NCBI GenBank assembly: GCA_019321725.1 | Contig: CM033105.1 | Coordinates: forward strand, 12,661,632 to 12,725,631 | Length of the DNA: 64,000 bases | Source: Paulownia fortunei | Taxonomy: Eukaryota > Streptophyta > Magnoliopsida > Lamiales > Paulowniaceae | Direction of reading: 5' to 3' | In this document: one piece after another, positions 22,830 to 35,317 of the stretch | How the letters are laid out: each line of letters opens with the position of its first letter | Position numbering within the stretch: position 1 is the stretch's first letter | The notes under the pieces: model-generated | Databases searched by the model: none | The model's input: only the letters and a program-made list of their open reading frames with translations | Told to the model about the DNA's origin: nothing | Made by a program: the position numbers and the translations under genes

Positions 22830-23640
22830 ATGGCAAAGAATCCACTTGCAACAATCCTTGAACAAAACAAATTAACTGGACCTAATTTTGTCGATTGGCT
22901 AAGAAACCTGAAGATAGTTCTTCAGTCAGAGAAGAGGGCATATGTCCTCGACATTGCGCCTCCTTTGGTACCACTGGAGATATTACTTCAGAAGATTATG
23001 CAGGTTATTTACGTCATGTTGATGACAATCTGTAGGCTCGATGCTACATGCTGGTATCGATGTCAAATGAGCTGCAGAGCAGAATGAGGATCAAGATACT
23101 GCCTATGCTATCCTCATTCACCTACAAGAGTTGTATGGTGAAAGAACTCGGCAGATGAGATATCAGATCTCAAAAGAGCTTTTCAGATGTCGTATGACTG
23201 AGGGCTTTTTAGTCCATGATCATGGATTGAAGATGATAGCCCTTATTGAAAGGCTGGCGTCCCTTGGAGTCGTTATGGAGAATGAACTCTATACGGACCT
23301 TCTGCTGCAGTCTCTGCCTCCATCATTTGACACCTTTGTTGTCAACTTTAACATGCACAATATGGAGACTAGTCTCGCTGAACTTGTGAACATGTTAAAG
23401 ATGGCTGAGTCCACCATGAAAAAGGACAAGCCGGTTCCGCTTGTTGGATCTTCTTCCGGATCAAAGGCTAAAAAGCCCAAGAAAGGATAGGGTTCCTCTA
23501 AACCCAACAAGCTGAAAGCTAAGGGCGGTGTCAAAAAGGTTTCTTCTCAAGCCAATGACAAGTGCCATTACTACGGCAAACCAGGGTACTGGAAGAGGAA
23601 TTGCAAGGAGTATCTTGCAAGCCTGAAGAGTTCAGGTATA
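22830..23640 (+). pseudogene. W gag relic
   Basis: Capsid protein of a copia element. The start ATG at 22830 gives MAKNPLATILEQNKLTGPNF and a WLRNLKIVL block. The frame shifts near 23040-23090, continues as LQELYGERTRQMRYQISKEL, LPPSFDTFVVNFNMHNMETS and a lysine-rich tail, and meets a TAG at 23488. The zinc knuckle from 23563 reads CHYYGKPGYWKRNC, in which the second Cys and the His are both Tyr, so RNA binding would be lost. A one-base shift near 23636 separates it from protease. Confidence 0.88.
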
Positions 23641-23907
23641 TATTTGTTGAAGTTAACTTGTCGGTTAACAATACTTCTTGGGTATTAGATACCAGTTGTG
23701 GCTCACATATTTATAATGATTTGCAGATGATGGCAAGAAGTAGGAAGCTGGATAGAGGAGAGACGGTCCTTAGGATGAGAAATGGGGCAAGAGTTGCTGC
23801 ATTAGCTATAGGGACCATTAATCTGTTTTAGAGAATGGTTATGTAATAGTTTTAAATAATTATCTTTTTGTTCCGGATATTATTAAGAACATTATCTTTA
23901 TTCCATT
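23641..23907 (+). pseudogene. W protease relic
   Basis: Aspartic protease with VNNTSWVLDTSCGSH, where DTS is the catalytic triad, followed by SRKLDRGETVLRMRNGARVA and a TAG near 23829. The active site is kept but the frame is not continuous with gag. Confidence 0.85.
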
Positions 23908-25089
23908 TTGGATAGAGAAGGTTTTAGATTTACTATTGAGAATGAAAATTGTTCCATTTTCAAACGTTCTGATTTTATATATTCTGGTTCTTTGGCGAAT
24001 TGTTTATATACTATTACTCCCCATAACCCCATTTTCACAATTCAACAACATAAAAGAAAATTAGATAATCATAGTTCAATGAGCCTGTGGCACGCAAGAT
24101 TAGGACATATTTTTGAGAAAAGGATTAACAAATTAGCACAATTGCTTGATCTAACGAGAGAGCAAGAACTACCAACTTGTGAATCCTGCCTTAAAGGAAA
24201 GATGACCAAATCTCCATTTGTTGGACAAGTGGAGCGAGCCAAGCATCTATTGGATTTGATCCATACAGATGTATGTGGGCCAAATGTTAGTGCCCGTGGG
24301 AACTATAACTACTTCTTAACCTTTACCGATGACTTCTCTAGGTATGGTTATGTGTACCTTTTAAGGTACAAGTCTGAAGTATTTGAAAAGTTCAAAGAAT
24401 TCAGAACTGAAGTAGAGAAACAAACTGGATTAAGTATAAAAACTCTTCGATCTGATCGAGGAGGTGAATACTTAAGCACAGAATTTTTAGATTATCTAAA
24501 AGAAAATGGGATTCTCTCATAGTGGACTCCTCCTGCTACTCCCCAACTGAACGGAGTTGCGGAACACAGGAATCAAACCTTGTTGGACATGGTTCGATCT
24601 ATGATGAGCTTCACTTCATTACCTCTTTCATTCTGGGGCTATACCTGAGAAACAACAGCATACCTATTAAACAGGATACCATCTAAAGCCGTCCCCAAAA
24701 TACCATATGAGATGTGGTATAGAAAGACACCTTCCTATAAATACCTTAGGGTATGGGGATGTGCTGCTTATGTGAAGCAGCTAGTGGGAGATAAGTTGGA
24801 TATGAGATCCAGCTTATGCAAGTTTGTGGGGTATCCATAGGAGTCTATTGGATACTATTTCTATGATGCCACGGAACAAAGGGTGTTTGTTTCAAGGAAT
24901 GCTACCTTCCTTGAAGAAGAATTTCTTTCAGATGGAAGTGACAATGTCGTAGAACTTGAAGAGGTTCAAGAACCACAGAACACCCCAACTGACGCAGTAA
25001 ATGGTACACTAGCTGATGCTGGACCCTCTAAGGCACAATCTCTTCGAAGATCCGAAAGGGTCTCAAGGGTACCTAAGAGGTACAACTAG
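23908..25089 (+). pseudogene. W integrase relic
   Basis: Gag-pre-integrase and zinc domain: LWHARLGHIFEKRINKLAQL with CESC downstream. The catalytic core has HTDVCGP (first Asp), LRSDRGGEYLS (second Asp) and, after a TAG at 24520, NGVAEHRNQTL (Glu), so the D,D,E triad can be read. Two more stops lie near 24648 and 24838. The C-terminal part ends RRSERVSRVPKRYN, followed by TAG at 25087. Confidence 0.9.
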
Positions 25090-25099
25090 TTGTTAGAGA

Positions 25100-25951
25100 A
25101 CAAAGAAGAGGACTCCCTTAGATAATGATCCAAGAAGCTATGGAGAGGCGATATCTGACATCGACTCGAAGAAGTGGTAAGAAGCTATGCAGTTCGAAAT
25201 GGACTCTATGTACTTCAGCAAGGTATGGACTTTGGTGGACCCACCACAGGAAATTGTTCCCATTGGCTGCAAATGGGTTTACAAGCGGAAGCTTGGAGTA
25301 GATGGAGAGGTAGCAACCTATAAGGCATGATTGGTAGCAAAAGGTTATACTCAGAAGCAAGGAATTGATTATGAGGAAACTTTTTCACCAATAGCGATGC
25401 TTAAATCTATACGGATACTGTTAGCCATATCTGCATATTATGACTATGAGATATCGCAAATGGATGTGAAGACCGCTTTCCTTAATGGAAACAATAAAGA
25501 AGAGATCTATATGAAGCAGCCAGAAGGCTTCATATCCAGTAGGAGCGAGCATAAGATTTGCAAGCTCCAGAGATCCATTTATGGACTTAAACAAGATTTA
25601 AGGAGTTGGAACATCCGGTTTAATGAAACGATCAAAACATTTGACTTTCATAAGAACCCGGATGAACTATGTGTCTACAAGAAGGTTAGTGGGAGTGCAG
25701 TTACATTTGTTATGCTCTATGTTGATGACATCCTACTCATTGGGAATGATGTAGGGAAGTTGCAGTCAACGAGGACTTGGTTATCTAATCAGTTTTCCAT
25801 GAAGGACTTGGGAGATGCATCTTTTATCCTAGGGATAAAGATCTATAGAGATAGATCCAGAAGGATGATCGGACTATCCCAGTCCATGTACATAGACAAA
25901 GTGCTAAAAAGGTTTAGTATGGAGAAATCCAAGAGAGGATTCTGCCCATGA
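25100..25951 (+). pseudogene. W reverse transcriptase relic
   Basis: The copia RT begins with a block around SKVWTLVDPPQEIVPIGCKW and has a stop before LVAKGYTQKQGIDYEETFSP. It continues through MDVKTAFLNGNNKEEIYMKQ, IYGLKQ and the catalytic YVDDILLIGNDVGKLQS near 25720. SKRGFCP closes the domain, then TGA at 25949. The polymerase motif is intact and the frame shows one internal stop (25328) and a terminal stop. Confidence 0.92.
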
Positions 25952-26705
25952 GTCATGGGGTTTCACTCTCTAAAGTTATGTCTCCTAAGACACCTGAAGA
26001 GAGAGAAAGGATGGCTCGCATACCTTATGCTTCTTGCAATAGGGAGCATAATGTATGCAATGTTATGTACAAGGCCTGATATAGCACATGCTCTGAGTGT
26101 CACGAGCAGATATCAGTCCAATCCAGGAGAAGAACACTAGAAAGCCGTTAAGATGATCTTCAATTACTTGAGAAGGACTAAGGATATTTTTCTGATATAC
26201 GGCAATAGAGAATTAAAACTGGAGGGATATACAGACTCTAGTTTTCAGTCCGATATAAATGACTCAAAGTCCATGTCCGGATGCATATTCACCTTGAATG
26301 GTGGTGCGATCAGTTGGAAGAGTTCCAAGCAAGAGACGACTGCAGACTTTACTACCGAAGCTGAATATATTGCTGAATCAGATACAGCAAAAGAAGCTGT
26401 TTGGATTAGAAATTTCATCCAAGGGTTGGATGTAATTCCATCCATTGTTGATCCAGTTATGATTTACTGTGATAATAATGGAGCTATTGTGCAAGCAAAA
26501 GAGTTCAAAATCTCATCAAAGATCCAAGCACATAATGAGACAATATCACTTGATTAGAGAGATCATTGTAGAGGCGACGTCATTGTGGATCGAGTTGCCT
26601 CAGCAGAAAATGTAGCAGACCCACTTACTAAGCCCTTAGCACATAAGATATTCGACGGACATCTTGAGAAGATGGGCCTTAGATACATGGGCAATTGGAG
26701 CTAGG
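25952..26705 (+). pseudogene. W RNase H relic
   Basis: After frameshifts near 25960-26030 the sequence reads MLCTRPDIAHALSVTSRYQS, GYTDSSFQSD (first Asp), TTEAEYIAES (Glu) and IYCDNNGAIVQAKE (Asp). A stop at 26138 and a frameshift near 26505 break it. The tail near 26600-26680 matches the usual copia C-terminus before the polypurine tract. Confidence 0.9.
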
Positions 26706-26717
26706 CAAGTGGGAGAT
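26706..26717 (+). other. W polypurine tract
   Basis: CAAGTGGGAGAT directly before the 3' LTR, identical in core to the tracts of X and Z. Confidence 0.85.
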
Positions 26718-28928
26718 TGTTAGAGTAGGATGCCCAACGCCCTAATTAGATTGGGTGTATTATACTCTTTTATTTTTGTAAAGACAATCTTATTAGGAAT
26801 CATATTAATAAAAAGGCATTTACTTTATCTTATGTCTTGCATTTTTTATTTCTGCACATTAGATAAAGTCCTTAGGCCAAATTTAGCTACGGGGCATGGT
26901 CGCGCATATGATGGCGATCATGGAACATGCTTCTAGGCTTTGGTCTTAAATAAGTTTCGAGTCGAGAGTATTTTGAGATGGACATCAAATAGCTCAGTAA
27001 GACTCGTACATATAATGCGTGCTCGTGAGACGAGGATGTCACATTCCATTGGCATTAGCATAGAGACGTAAGTGCATATATGTGGGTGCTTGTTAGGAGA
27101 ACAAGTACACTGAATATGGCCCGCAAGAAATTCTTAGTTGGAGGTTTTGCCCGTCGAAATAAGAATTTCTGTGTTGCGATAGTACACGACTAGTCCTCAG
27201 ACTTGAGGCACGATGGTAGCCTTGTGTGCATCCTGCAGCACTTTGATATATCTTCTGATTACTTGACAATCACAAAGGGGGTATGTTGGGTGTTGCACTG
27301 GTTGCATGGAGGTTTGTTAGTGGCCAACATAGAATTCGACACTTTCTTTTTTAAACAAGGGAATCTCCTGTGTTTTCATAGTTCGTGATTCAAAGACCTT
27401 GGCCAAGGCAGAATGAATTTTGATTCATGAAAAATCATTGGAACTTGAAATGGGATCATAGCAATTGAATCATTTAGGGTTTCGACTTATAATCCATGCC
27501 TTAGATTCAATCAGGAGATTAGCTGTCGAAAGGACCGTACGTGTATGGTACTCGCAACTGAAATAGGTTTACTCGCTATTTCACCTAAGACTAGTTTACC
27601 ATGATTACTTGCTAGGTGTTTTCATGGATAGTGAGGTTCTTGGAATTAAGGAGTTGATTCCAAGCGGATTAATTAATTGGAATAATTGTTATTCATAAGT
27701 TGCAAATATTGCAAACCCCACTACTAGCTTAGTAGTGAACCTAAGAGGGTCACACATCTTTATGAAAAGTAACATTTTTAATTTTAGATTTTATCTAATG
27801 GTTGGAAATTAATTAATTAATACTGATCAATTAATTAATTAAGGGTTCTATTTAATTTAATAGTTAAATTAAATTATTCAATTAAGTAATTAGATTATTT
27901 AATTAGACCTAATTTGATTAGGAAGCCCAATTGGAGTAAATTAAATTAATCAATTGGATTGATTAAATTGGGATTGAATCAATTGAATTGATTTGGGGAT
28001 TTTTGAGTCCAGACCTAAAATAAATGTGGATCACTTAAGAAGTCCATTAAAGTATGAAGAGAATAAATTAAATAAATATGATTTATTTAATTAACATATT
28101 TATAGATAAATAAATATAGTGACCAATTTTATAAGATAAAATAGGCCACTAAGATTTAATTTATGTATAAATATAATTATAGTATATCTATGATATGTAT
28201 CTATTTTGATATTATTTGAAGAGTTTAAATTAATATCAACAATGTATGTAGACAATTTTGATGATTAATGTAGTCTCAAATTAGTCCACATACAATAGAA
28301 GAGTGAAAAAAGAAAAGTTCTTAGAAGATTTGGAATCCTTCCAAGATAAGGTTTTGAATTAGTTCAAAATAGAAAAACTTTCCAAGAGTTGGAAAAAGAT
28401 TAAAATTTTCAACCCTATATATATGAGGGATGAAAATTACATAATTCAATTAAAAAATTTGAGCAAAAATATTTTGTTTAAAGTCTTCTATTTTTACTCT
28501 TCAAGAAAAAAAAAGAAAAAAAAAGAAAATCAGTTTCTTGTTATTTTCTTCGTATTATTGTTTCAAAAACTTAAAGAATCAATCTTTATTATTTTTGAAA
28601 ATATACTCCGGTTCTAGATTAGTAAACATTTAAAAGGATACTAGCGAATCCTTTTGATTGGTGTTGCTTTCCGTACCGTGGACCTGATAGAGGGGAGACA
28701 CTTGGATCTCTGCGAGTTCTGATAGTCCAGGATAAGCATTTGATTGCTTTATTCCCTACAACAACCGGAGTACACGAAAGGTATAATCCGATTTTATATT
28801 TATTTATATATTCACTTGAATAAGCACGATGATTAAAATTGTTTTCGAATCAAAGGGGTTAAATTTATGTTTGATAAAAATTTTAATTTTCCGCTATGTA
28901 TACCCCTGCGATTATAGCGAACCCAACA
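26718..28928 (+). repeat. W 3' LTR
   Basis: It starts TGTTAGAGTAGGATGCCC and ends ATAGCGAACCCAACA, 2211 bp, closely similar to the 5' LTR. It is followed by the ATATG target duplication. Confidence 0.93.
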
Positions 28929-28933
28929 ATATG

Positions 28934-29535
28934 AACTGCCTATTTTGACATGTTTGTCTCCATACTGAATAAATAACTATTTATGTAAAAAAATTTGAAT
29001 ATTATTATCACCAAAATATATTAACTAAAGCACAATATTAAAGTCCAAAACAATACCCATCATCAATCAAACCATATTATTCCTACTTAATTTTAATAAT
29101 TGAAGTTGGAAGAATATTTACGGCTTAAAAAAATGACAATTCACAAATTGTTTAAAAACTTCACAAACTTTTCATATTATGCATAGAAAAAAAATAGAGG
29201 TATGTCACAAGAGTATTAAAGTTACCTTTTGCTTTTCCACCATTTTTCTTGATTTCAAGAGACCCAAAAGAAAATACGCTTGAATTTTTTTTTAAAAAAA
29301 CAAAACCTAGAAAAACACACAAGATATGTTATCAACTATCCCCTCCCCCAACCTAATCGAGATATTATCCCCAATGTCAAAAATAGAAAGGAGAGTAGAG
29401 TTTAGAAGATACTATTTGAAATGTAATTTATTGAAAAATAAAGATGAATCAACATAATATATACACTATTAATTGAAACTAATAAGGATAAATTTCACAG
29501 GCTCAGAGTCAAATTCATTTTGTATTTTCGACCAT
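28934..29535 (-). other. M 3' internal region
   Basis: This is noncoding. On the reverse strand it matches P 7619-7949 plus 10843-11047, including the GACATTGGGGATAAT motif at about 29355-29380. It runs out at the W target site. Confidence 0.65.
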
Positions 29536-30090
29536 TATCCCTGTTGGTAGAATCCACATGTGCTAAGAATAGATCAGGATCTAGGGGACATGTTTGAAGT
29601 TGATCAATCAATTAGTCAGGTGTTGGAGTAGAAATGAAAATTCGTCTCATAGACGGTGAAATAAAACATTTTTTTACAGCATAATCAACAAAAGATAGCG
29701 AACCATAAAAAAAACCATTGACATTAAGAATATCTACAGGTATCTGGTAAATATTGAGTTGTGTCCAAGAGACAACTTATAATAATTATTCTAGTATACC
29801 AAAATCACCAGGTAGAGTGATGAATGCATTCGCATTGTTTAACATGTTAGGCATTATGTCCTGAATATATAACACTTTTAGCTCATCTTTGATGGTTATA
29901 TGTGTGATATTCTATACTGTTAAACATTAAACTCCTAAAACTTTGACTCTTCCTACATAAGCAGTAGCAGCAGCACTCTCTATTAATCTTAAACTGTCTC
30001 CCCATACACTAAATGAATTTTTCTTTCTGCTAAAGTTATACCAAGGTTATTAGCTGCCCTTATAAACTCACGAGTGGAAGAGACTTCCAT
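29536..30090 (-). pseudogene. LOG-like: captured LOG-type gene, copy in M
   Basis: This is the reverse-strand counterpart of the LOG copy in P. From the ATG at 30090 it reads MEVSSTREFIRAANNLG, LAERKIHLVYG, KVLGV, an active-site block LPGDFGILE (family PGGxGTxxE; Gly to Asp and Thr to Ile), QLNIY, NVNGFFYGSLSFVDYAVKKC and SPSMRRIFISTPTPD. It has a one-base loss near the VYG motif and stops after LE, after LL and after TPTPD. The N-terminal VICGTNLG block seen in P is missing. M is in frame where P has its T-run and A-run shifts, and P has Gly where M has Asp. So the lesions are independent. Not functional. Confidence 0.85.
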
Positions 30091-30689
30091 CTTTTTTTAA
30101 AGTGAGTTGTGCAAAAATAGAATAAGCACGGTGCTATTTATTGAGGTGTGAATAAGAATTCATTTATTGCACGTCTTTTTCTTTTGTCAGAAAGTTTGAA
30201 AATAACAATACAAAGTTTGAAAAAAACATTAACTTCTTCACGTGAATGTACACATAGTTGTGATTGTGGCTCACATTTTCTTTTGGTTTTATGTCCAATA
30301 AGAGCTTAAATGCCCTCTATGGGTTGAGGATATGCTTCCCATCTAGTTTTCTTATAAACTGGAAAACAACATCTTTTAATATCATATTCCCAAGACTATA
30401 ATGCTCATATTCATCTCAAAAATAATTCTATAAATCAAGAATTGCACGCTATACTAATCCACATGAATGTGTCTCAAGACTCAATCAAATATCATTTAGA
30501 GACTCCTTACTCAGTCCATCCTTAATGAATTGAATTTTATCTTCTCAATTTTTGAAAACCACTCCTAAAGAACTTGCATTTTATTTTGTTTTTTTATCAT
30601 ATGTTTGGGAATTGATAAGTCCAACTTCAGTAGCCACGGAGTATCATTATCCACCACATAATCGGGAAGGATCCTAATTTTTTATAATT
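30091..30689 (-). other. M spacer upstream of LOG
   Basis: Shared with P 6352-6988 in reverse. It includes KKTRWEAYPQPIEGI on one frame, not recognised, with shared upstream stops. No other feature seen. Confidence 0.5.
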
Positions 30690-30812
30690 TTCTTAACTTT
30701 GCAGAAAGTACAAGTGTCATTGAAAAGAGTGGGTCAATAAAATTCATACTGCAAGATCTTTACAGCGGTTTTCTTTGTCGAAAAGTAACTACCATGTGCT
30801 CTTACATAATAA
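30690..30812 (-). pseudogene. integrase zinc-binding domain scrap of M
   Basis: The reverse strand reads VRAHGSYFSTKKTAVKILQY, EFY-stop-PTLFNDT and CTFCK. It is the counterpart of the scrap in P and has the same Trp to TGA stop. The second histidine is Tyr here. Confidence 0.72.
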
Positions 30813-31044
30813 AATTTGAAAAAAATACTACCTACCACATTGTCAGCATGTATTTTCAATTAAGACAAAATAAGATAGAAAAAGTAAAAAAATTAAATAG
30901 ATGAAAAAAAAAGAGAATGAGAGTTAGAGAACGCAAATTTGTGATTATCGACTCTCATAGCCTTCTTTTCCATCTGTTGGGTTGCCTACCATCAAGAACT
31001 TGGTTTAATGTCCTCAACCCGACCTTGCCTCTTTCATCGCTCAT
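30813..31044 (-). other. M spacer with post-pol motif
   Basis: It contains GTTGGGTTGCCTACCATCAA at 30976-30995, equivalent to the P motif at 6027-6049 and similar to GTTGCCTCCCAAGAAGC in G (near 41990). In other elements this block lies after integrase, so its place here marks the pol deletion. Confidence 0.55.
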
Positions 31045-31988
31045 CAACATATGCTGGTATAGCCATCGTCCATCCAATCATCATCTTATAATCTCGAAGC
31101 ACCAAAATAAGTTTGTCCGCTTGTACTTAAGTGAGGTCTTTAGCAATGCTGACTAGTGGTATTTCTTTCTTACCTAAGTAGACATATTTAAGATGGTCTA
31201 GGATTGGTTTAGGCTCTATTGTAGGTGTCTGCACCACATAAGGTAGAAGCTTTTTATTAGATATTGGCAATTCAACATAAGAGACATCATACCTTGATTT
31301 TTTTGGCACCAAATCCAGCCCCATTACATTATTTTCCATATCCCCCAACATTTGCACATCCAATTTCTTTTCTTTCAAATCCTCCATAAGGAGATATTTT
31401 TGTAAAGTAATCTCCACTCTATCCTTGCCAACAAACTCAAGCATTTGTTATAACTTGGGATCAATAATGTCAACTACAGAAACAACATTCATGTCAGTAG
31501 GATATCTCATGGCTTCAAAAATATTATACTTTATAACCTCGCCTTCAAACTCCATAGTAAGAGTGCCATCATGAGCATCAATCTTAGCTTTGGTTGTCGT
31601 TATGAATGGTCTTCCCAAAAGAATGCATGTAGGATTAGAACATGTGTCATCCTCTATCTCTAGAACATAAAAATCAGTAAGGAAAGCTAATTCATTCACT
31701 TGTACAAGAACATCTTCCATGATCCCTATTGGATATACATTAGATCTATCAGCCAATTATATGATGACACCAGTTTCTTTTAAAGGTCCTAGATTTAGAA
31801 AAGCACAAATAGAACATGGCATAACATTAATTGATGCTCCCAAATCTAACATGCATTTTTTAAATCTGTTCTTACCAATAGTACAAGGGATGGTAAAATT
31901 GCCCAGATCCTTACACTTTAGAAGGAGTTTTCTTTAAAGAACTATTGAAATAAACTCCCCTGGACTTACTTTTTCATCCCCTCAACTT
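31045..31988 (-). pseudogene. M protease and pol-linker relic
   Basis: Reverse-strand frames give the aspartic protease motif DLGASINVMPCSIC near 31846, LADRSNVYPIGIMEDVLVQV, the LLGRPFITTTKAKID block, NIFEAMRYPTDMNVVSV, KKLDVQMLGDMENNVMGLDL and DHLKYVYLGKKEIPLVSI, ending at the IGWT block. A single copy is present, unlike P. Stops break it near 31448 and 31130. Reverse transcriptase does not follow. Confidence 0.82.
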
Positions 31989-33499
31989 TTATTTGTTAGT
32001 GCATAGCTCTTTGAGGAACTTAGCATATCGAGGCACCTGCTTGATTGCATCAAGAAGAGGGATGTTTACCTCAACTTTTTGAAAAGTCTCAAGGATTTTC
32101 TTTTCTTGCTCATTTTTTTTAGAATTTGCTAACCTGCTAGGAAAAGGTGGAGGTGTTACACAAGTATGAGACAGAGGTTTATGAGTAGCTACCAACTTTG
32201 GATTCTCCTTAAGATGAATAGTCTTGTCAACAACTTTTTCATTTCGAAGAGTTATGAATGAATTAGCCTCCTTGATTGAATTTTCACCTGAAGAAGAAAC
32301 ATAACACTGAGTGGAAGGATTAGATTGAGATTGAGTAGGACATTTACCTTTTTCATGAGTACGCAAAGAGGATATCAATGTTGAAAGTGTGCTTTTGATC
32401 TCATTGATGACTTGTGCAGTCTGGTAATTGATGTTTGTTTGTGCATGCATAAATTCTTGCAAAATTTCTTCAAGGGATTTTGTATGTGGAACTAGATAAG
32501 AAGGAAAGTTTGGTGGCTTTTGTGAATGTAGCGGTTGGGCACGATTTTTGCCCCGCTGAAATTGAGATGATTTCTCCATTGTAGATTGTAAGTTTCAGAA
32601 TATAGAGAATGAAAAGCCTTTCTGAATGTATTCATGACATTTGCTTGCGTAGGAATATTTGGGCATTCATTGGTGGAGTGTCCCATAAGTTCATAAATGC
32701 TATAAACTTCTTATCTTGCACAAATCTAATTTTCTTTGCCTTTTTAAGTTCCAAGACCTCAACTTTTCTTGTTAAACTAGCAAACCTAGCATTTCGATCA
32801 TCTACTTGACTAAGGTAATTTTTTTATTACTATTATCAAGATTATATATAATAAAACCTTCGAAATAATTAACACTATGCATTGATTGAGAGTTTTCTGC
32901 CAAATAGTCTTGATATTCTAGGTCTTCATCAGTTTTTTTAACAAGAAATTCACCATTACACATTGTTTCAACAAATTATTTTGCTTCATGAGTTAAACCT
33001 TCATAAAAGAAACTAATTAAGTTTCATTTCTCAAAACTATGACGTGGGCATGAATTCAACAAATTTTTAAATCTTTCCCAACATTGAAAAAAAGATTCAT
33101 TAGAATTTTGAGAAACAAATTGGATTTGTCTTTTTGAAGTATTAGTTTTATAAGTTGAAAAGAACTTTTTCAAAAATTCAGCTTGTATTTCTTGCCAACT
33201 GCCAACTGACCTAAGTTTTAAAGAGTTAAGCCAAGTTTTTGCTTTATCTTTTAAAGAAAAAGGAAATAATTTGAGCTTAACGATCTCATTTGTACAAGTT
33301 TGATCTTCAAAAGTGGCACATACTTTATCAAATTCTTTCAGATGCATAAAGGGATCATGCCTGGCTTGAATCGAAAATTATTTGCATTGAGAAGAAAAAT
33401 GAAACAAGGAGTAGAATTTTGAGGAGGTTGCAAGTAACAACGCATGGTAAGCACCTATTGATTCTCATTTTCATCCTGGACACTTTCATTTTCAGCCAT
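31989..33499 (-). pseudogene. M gag relic
   Basis: The start ATG at 33499 gives MAENESVQDENENQ and a stop, then a readable NANNFRFKPGMI block. The capsid domain at 33024-33347 includes HLKEFDKVCATFEDQTC, LFPFSLKDKAKTWLNSL and FFQCWERFKNLLNSCPRH. The zinc knuckle at about 32665-32715 has Tyr in place of the first two Cys (YSIYELMGHSTNEC). The C-terminal part, 31989-32579, is open for 196 codons and contains LEEILQEFMHAQTNINYQTA and VPRYAKFLKEL. This is the longest open frame in M. Confidence 0.87.
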
Positions 33500-33671
33500 G
33501 GTGGAAGTTTGAAGGTGATTCAAACAAATTTCCAAATAAAGTTTTAGAATTATTTCTATCTAAATGATGAGAATTAGGATTACGATACTATATGAACATA
33601 TAACCATAAAGAAAACACACACATAATATTTAAAAAGGAAAAATATTTACAAACTTGAACTTACCTTGCCT

Positions 33672-33689
33672 TCCCCAGCAACGGAGCCA
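33672..33689 (-). other. M primer-binding site for tRNA-Asp
   Basis: TCCCCAGCAACGGAGCCA on this strand differs at two positions from TCCCCGGCAACGGCGCCA, the 3' end of plant tRNA-Asp. Confidence 0.87.
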
Positions 33690-33695
33690 AAAACT

Positions 33696-35317
33696 TGCTA
33701 CAACTTTAAGGTTGCAAACCCAAGTGCATGTTGTGTCAAGTAATAAATTTCTTAGGAGTCAGAGGTCGATCAACAGGAAAGTTATTTGAAATTTTCAGGA
33801 TTATATTTCTTGAAAGATGAGCTTTAGGTGGTTTAGAATATAAAGAAAAATTTATGCTATAACTAAGAAATCAAACTAATAAAAGTACTGAGGATTATGA
33901 TCTGCTCTTAAGTTTTGGATAGATGAACGATTATTTATTATTTTTTTACCTCTTTTAAATCCCACTATTGAAATCCGTTTACAATGAAGGTTCCAATGGA
34001 AAGATATTATCAAATAACTATTGCATTAAGGTAATCATGATATTGTCTTATGTTTGCAAATTCTCTCTGAATACCAATACTTGTTTATGGAATCAAGTAT
34101 TTATACATATCTTTGTCTACAACAAATCAAGGTTTCACATTAGCATTCAGTGCAGTAGAACTGTGCATCAAGCTAAATAAACCCAAGTATTTATTGTGCC
34201 ATTGATAATACATAAATCAAGAATCTCCACTAAACAAGGAGGGTTTAAATCAAAATAAAACAATAATACAACGCACCTGAATATTATGAACCTTTATCAC
34301 CATTCCTCTTCCTTCATCAATAAGTTCACCCTTTCTCCTTAGCTAAATGAAATTAAAAATATATAAAGAAAGTAGAAAAGACTAAAAATAGAAGAGGAAC
34401 TAGAGAATACATTTCTATTACTACGAGAAAACTATTATTACAACTAGAAAACTTAGCCTAAAGAAAGACAACAATAAAACTTTCTTTCCCCCTCTAAGGG
34501 TTTTTGTGTGTGTTTTTAATGACATCCAAGAGCCCCTATTTATAGTAGAAGAGTTCCTAAATTGGCATCTCCAAAATTAATCCAAATGCACTCCAAAGTT
34601 ACTAAATATGCTTTAAATTCACATGTCCTTTTTAGATCTGAATTTTGTCACATATTTTTCTCCATGAAATCAACTGATTTTGCAAAAGTGATCAATATAA
34701 AATCTGTGTATTTATCTGTTAGATTCATTTTCCAACCTGAATTAAATAATTCCATCCACTAGAGAGAAGTTTATGCTTGATTTAAGGAAATATGTTAATA
34801 TAGATAGATCATTTTCAATACACACACTTAGATGAATTTTTTGCTATAATCAAGACTTAATTAGGCTAAGATGCTAATAGAAAAGTTGTATTTCTATCTC
34901 TTAGCTTTCAAATGAAGAAGATTTAGGTCCATAGGGCTTTTGAACATGGAGTTATGCATAAAATATAAAAACTACACAAGTTTAGAAATATGCTTATTTT
35001 AAATTTAATGTAAGCCAAACAATCACTTGCAAAGTGCAAGTGATTTCTTGCATATATTTTGATCTACACAAATGGATTTAGGCAAAAATGGCCATTTTCT
35101 TCAAAATATGATGCTTCTTTAATCCAATGAAATATTATCTCCCAACTTGCTCATGAAACATGTTGTCTTTTTCAATTTTATTTTTGACTCTTTTTTATTT
35201 ATTTTAGTTTATTGATTCCTTAACACAAAATATTAATAAAACTATAATATTAACAAGAATAAAGAAAGAAATTATAAAGGATTTGATATAAAAATATGTC
35301 AAAATATGCACTTATCA
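33696..35317 (-). repeat. M 5' LTR
   Basis: Reverse-strand LTR of 1622 bp from TGATAAGTGCATATTTTG (35317) to GTTGTAGCA (33696). It contains a TATA box at 34537-34544 and only one copy of the unit that is doubled in the P LTR and the M 3' LTR. Confidence 0.9.

Larger units (their letters stand above)
19111..28928 (+). mobile_element. W: structurally complete Ty1/copia element
   Basis: W is 9818 bp with two LTRs, a tRNA-Met primer site, gag, protease, integrase, reverse transcriptase, RNase H, a polypurine tract and a perfect target duplication ATATG (19106-19110 and 28929-28933). Domain order PR-INT-RT-RH is that of copia elements. The gag start (NKLTGPNFVDWLRNLKIVL) and RT motifs resemble the Tork/Angela group. 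In a 120-base LTR stretch compared by eye the two LTRs differ at about five positions, so W is the youngest large insertion here. Its reading frames are nevertheless broken. Confidence 0.93.
15052..35317 (-). mobile_element. M: non-autonomous Athila-like element with captured LOG gene
   Basis: M is the minus-strand sister of P. Its 5' LTR is 33696-35317, internal region 28934-33695, and 3' LTR remnants are 18364-19094 and 15052-15336. It carries solo LTR B and copia W. Flanks CCTTT (15047-15051) and CCTAT (35318-35322) form a target duplication with one mismatch. Removing one copy rejoins X in the same reading frame. A deletion near 19094 removed the end of the internal region and about the first 780 bp of the 3' LTR. 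Confidence 0.82.
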
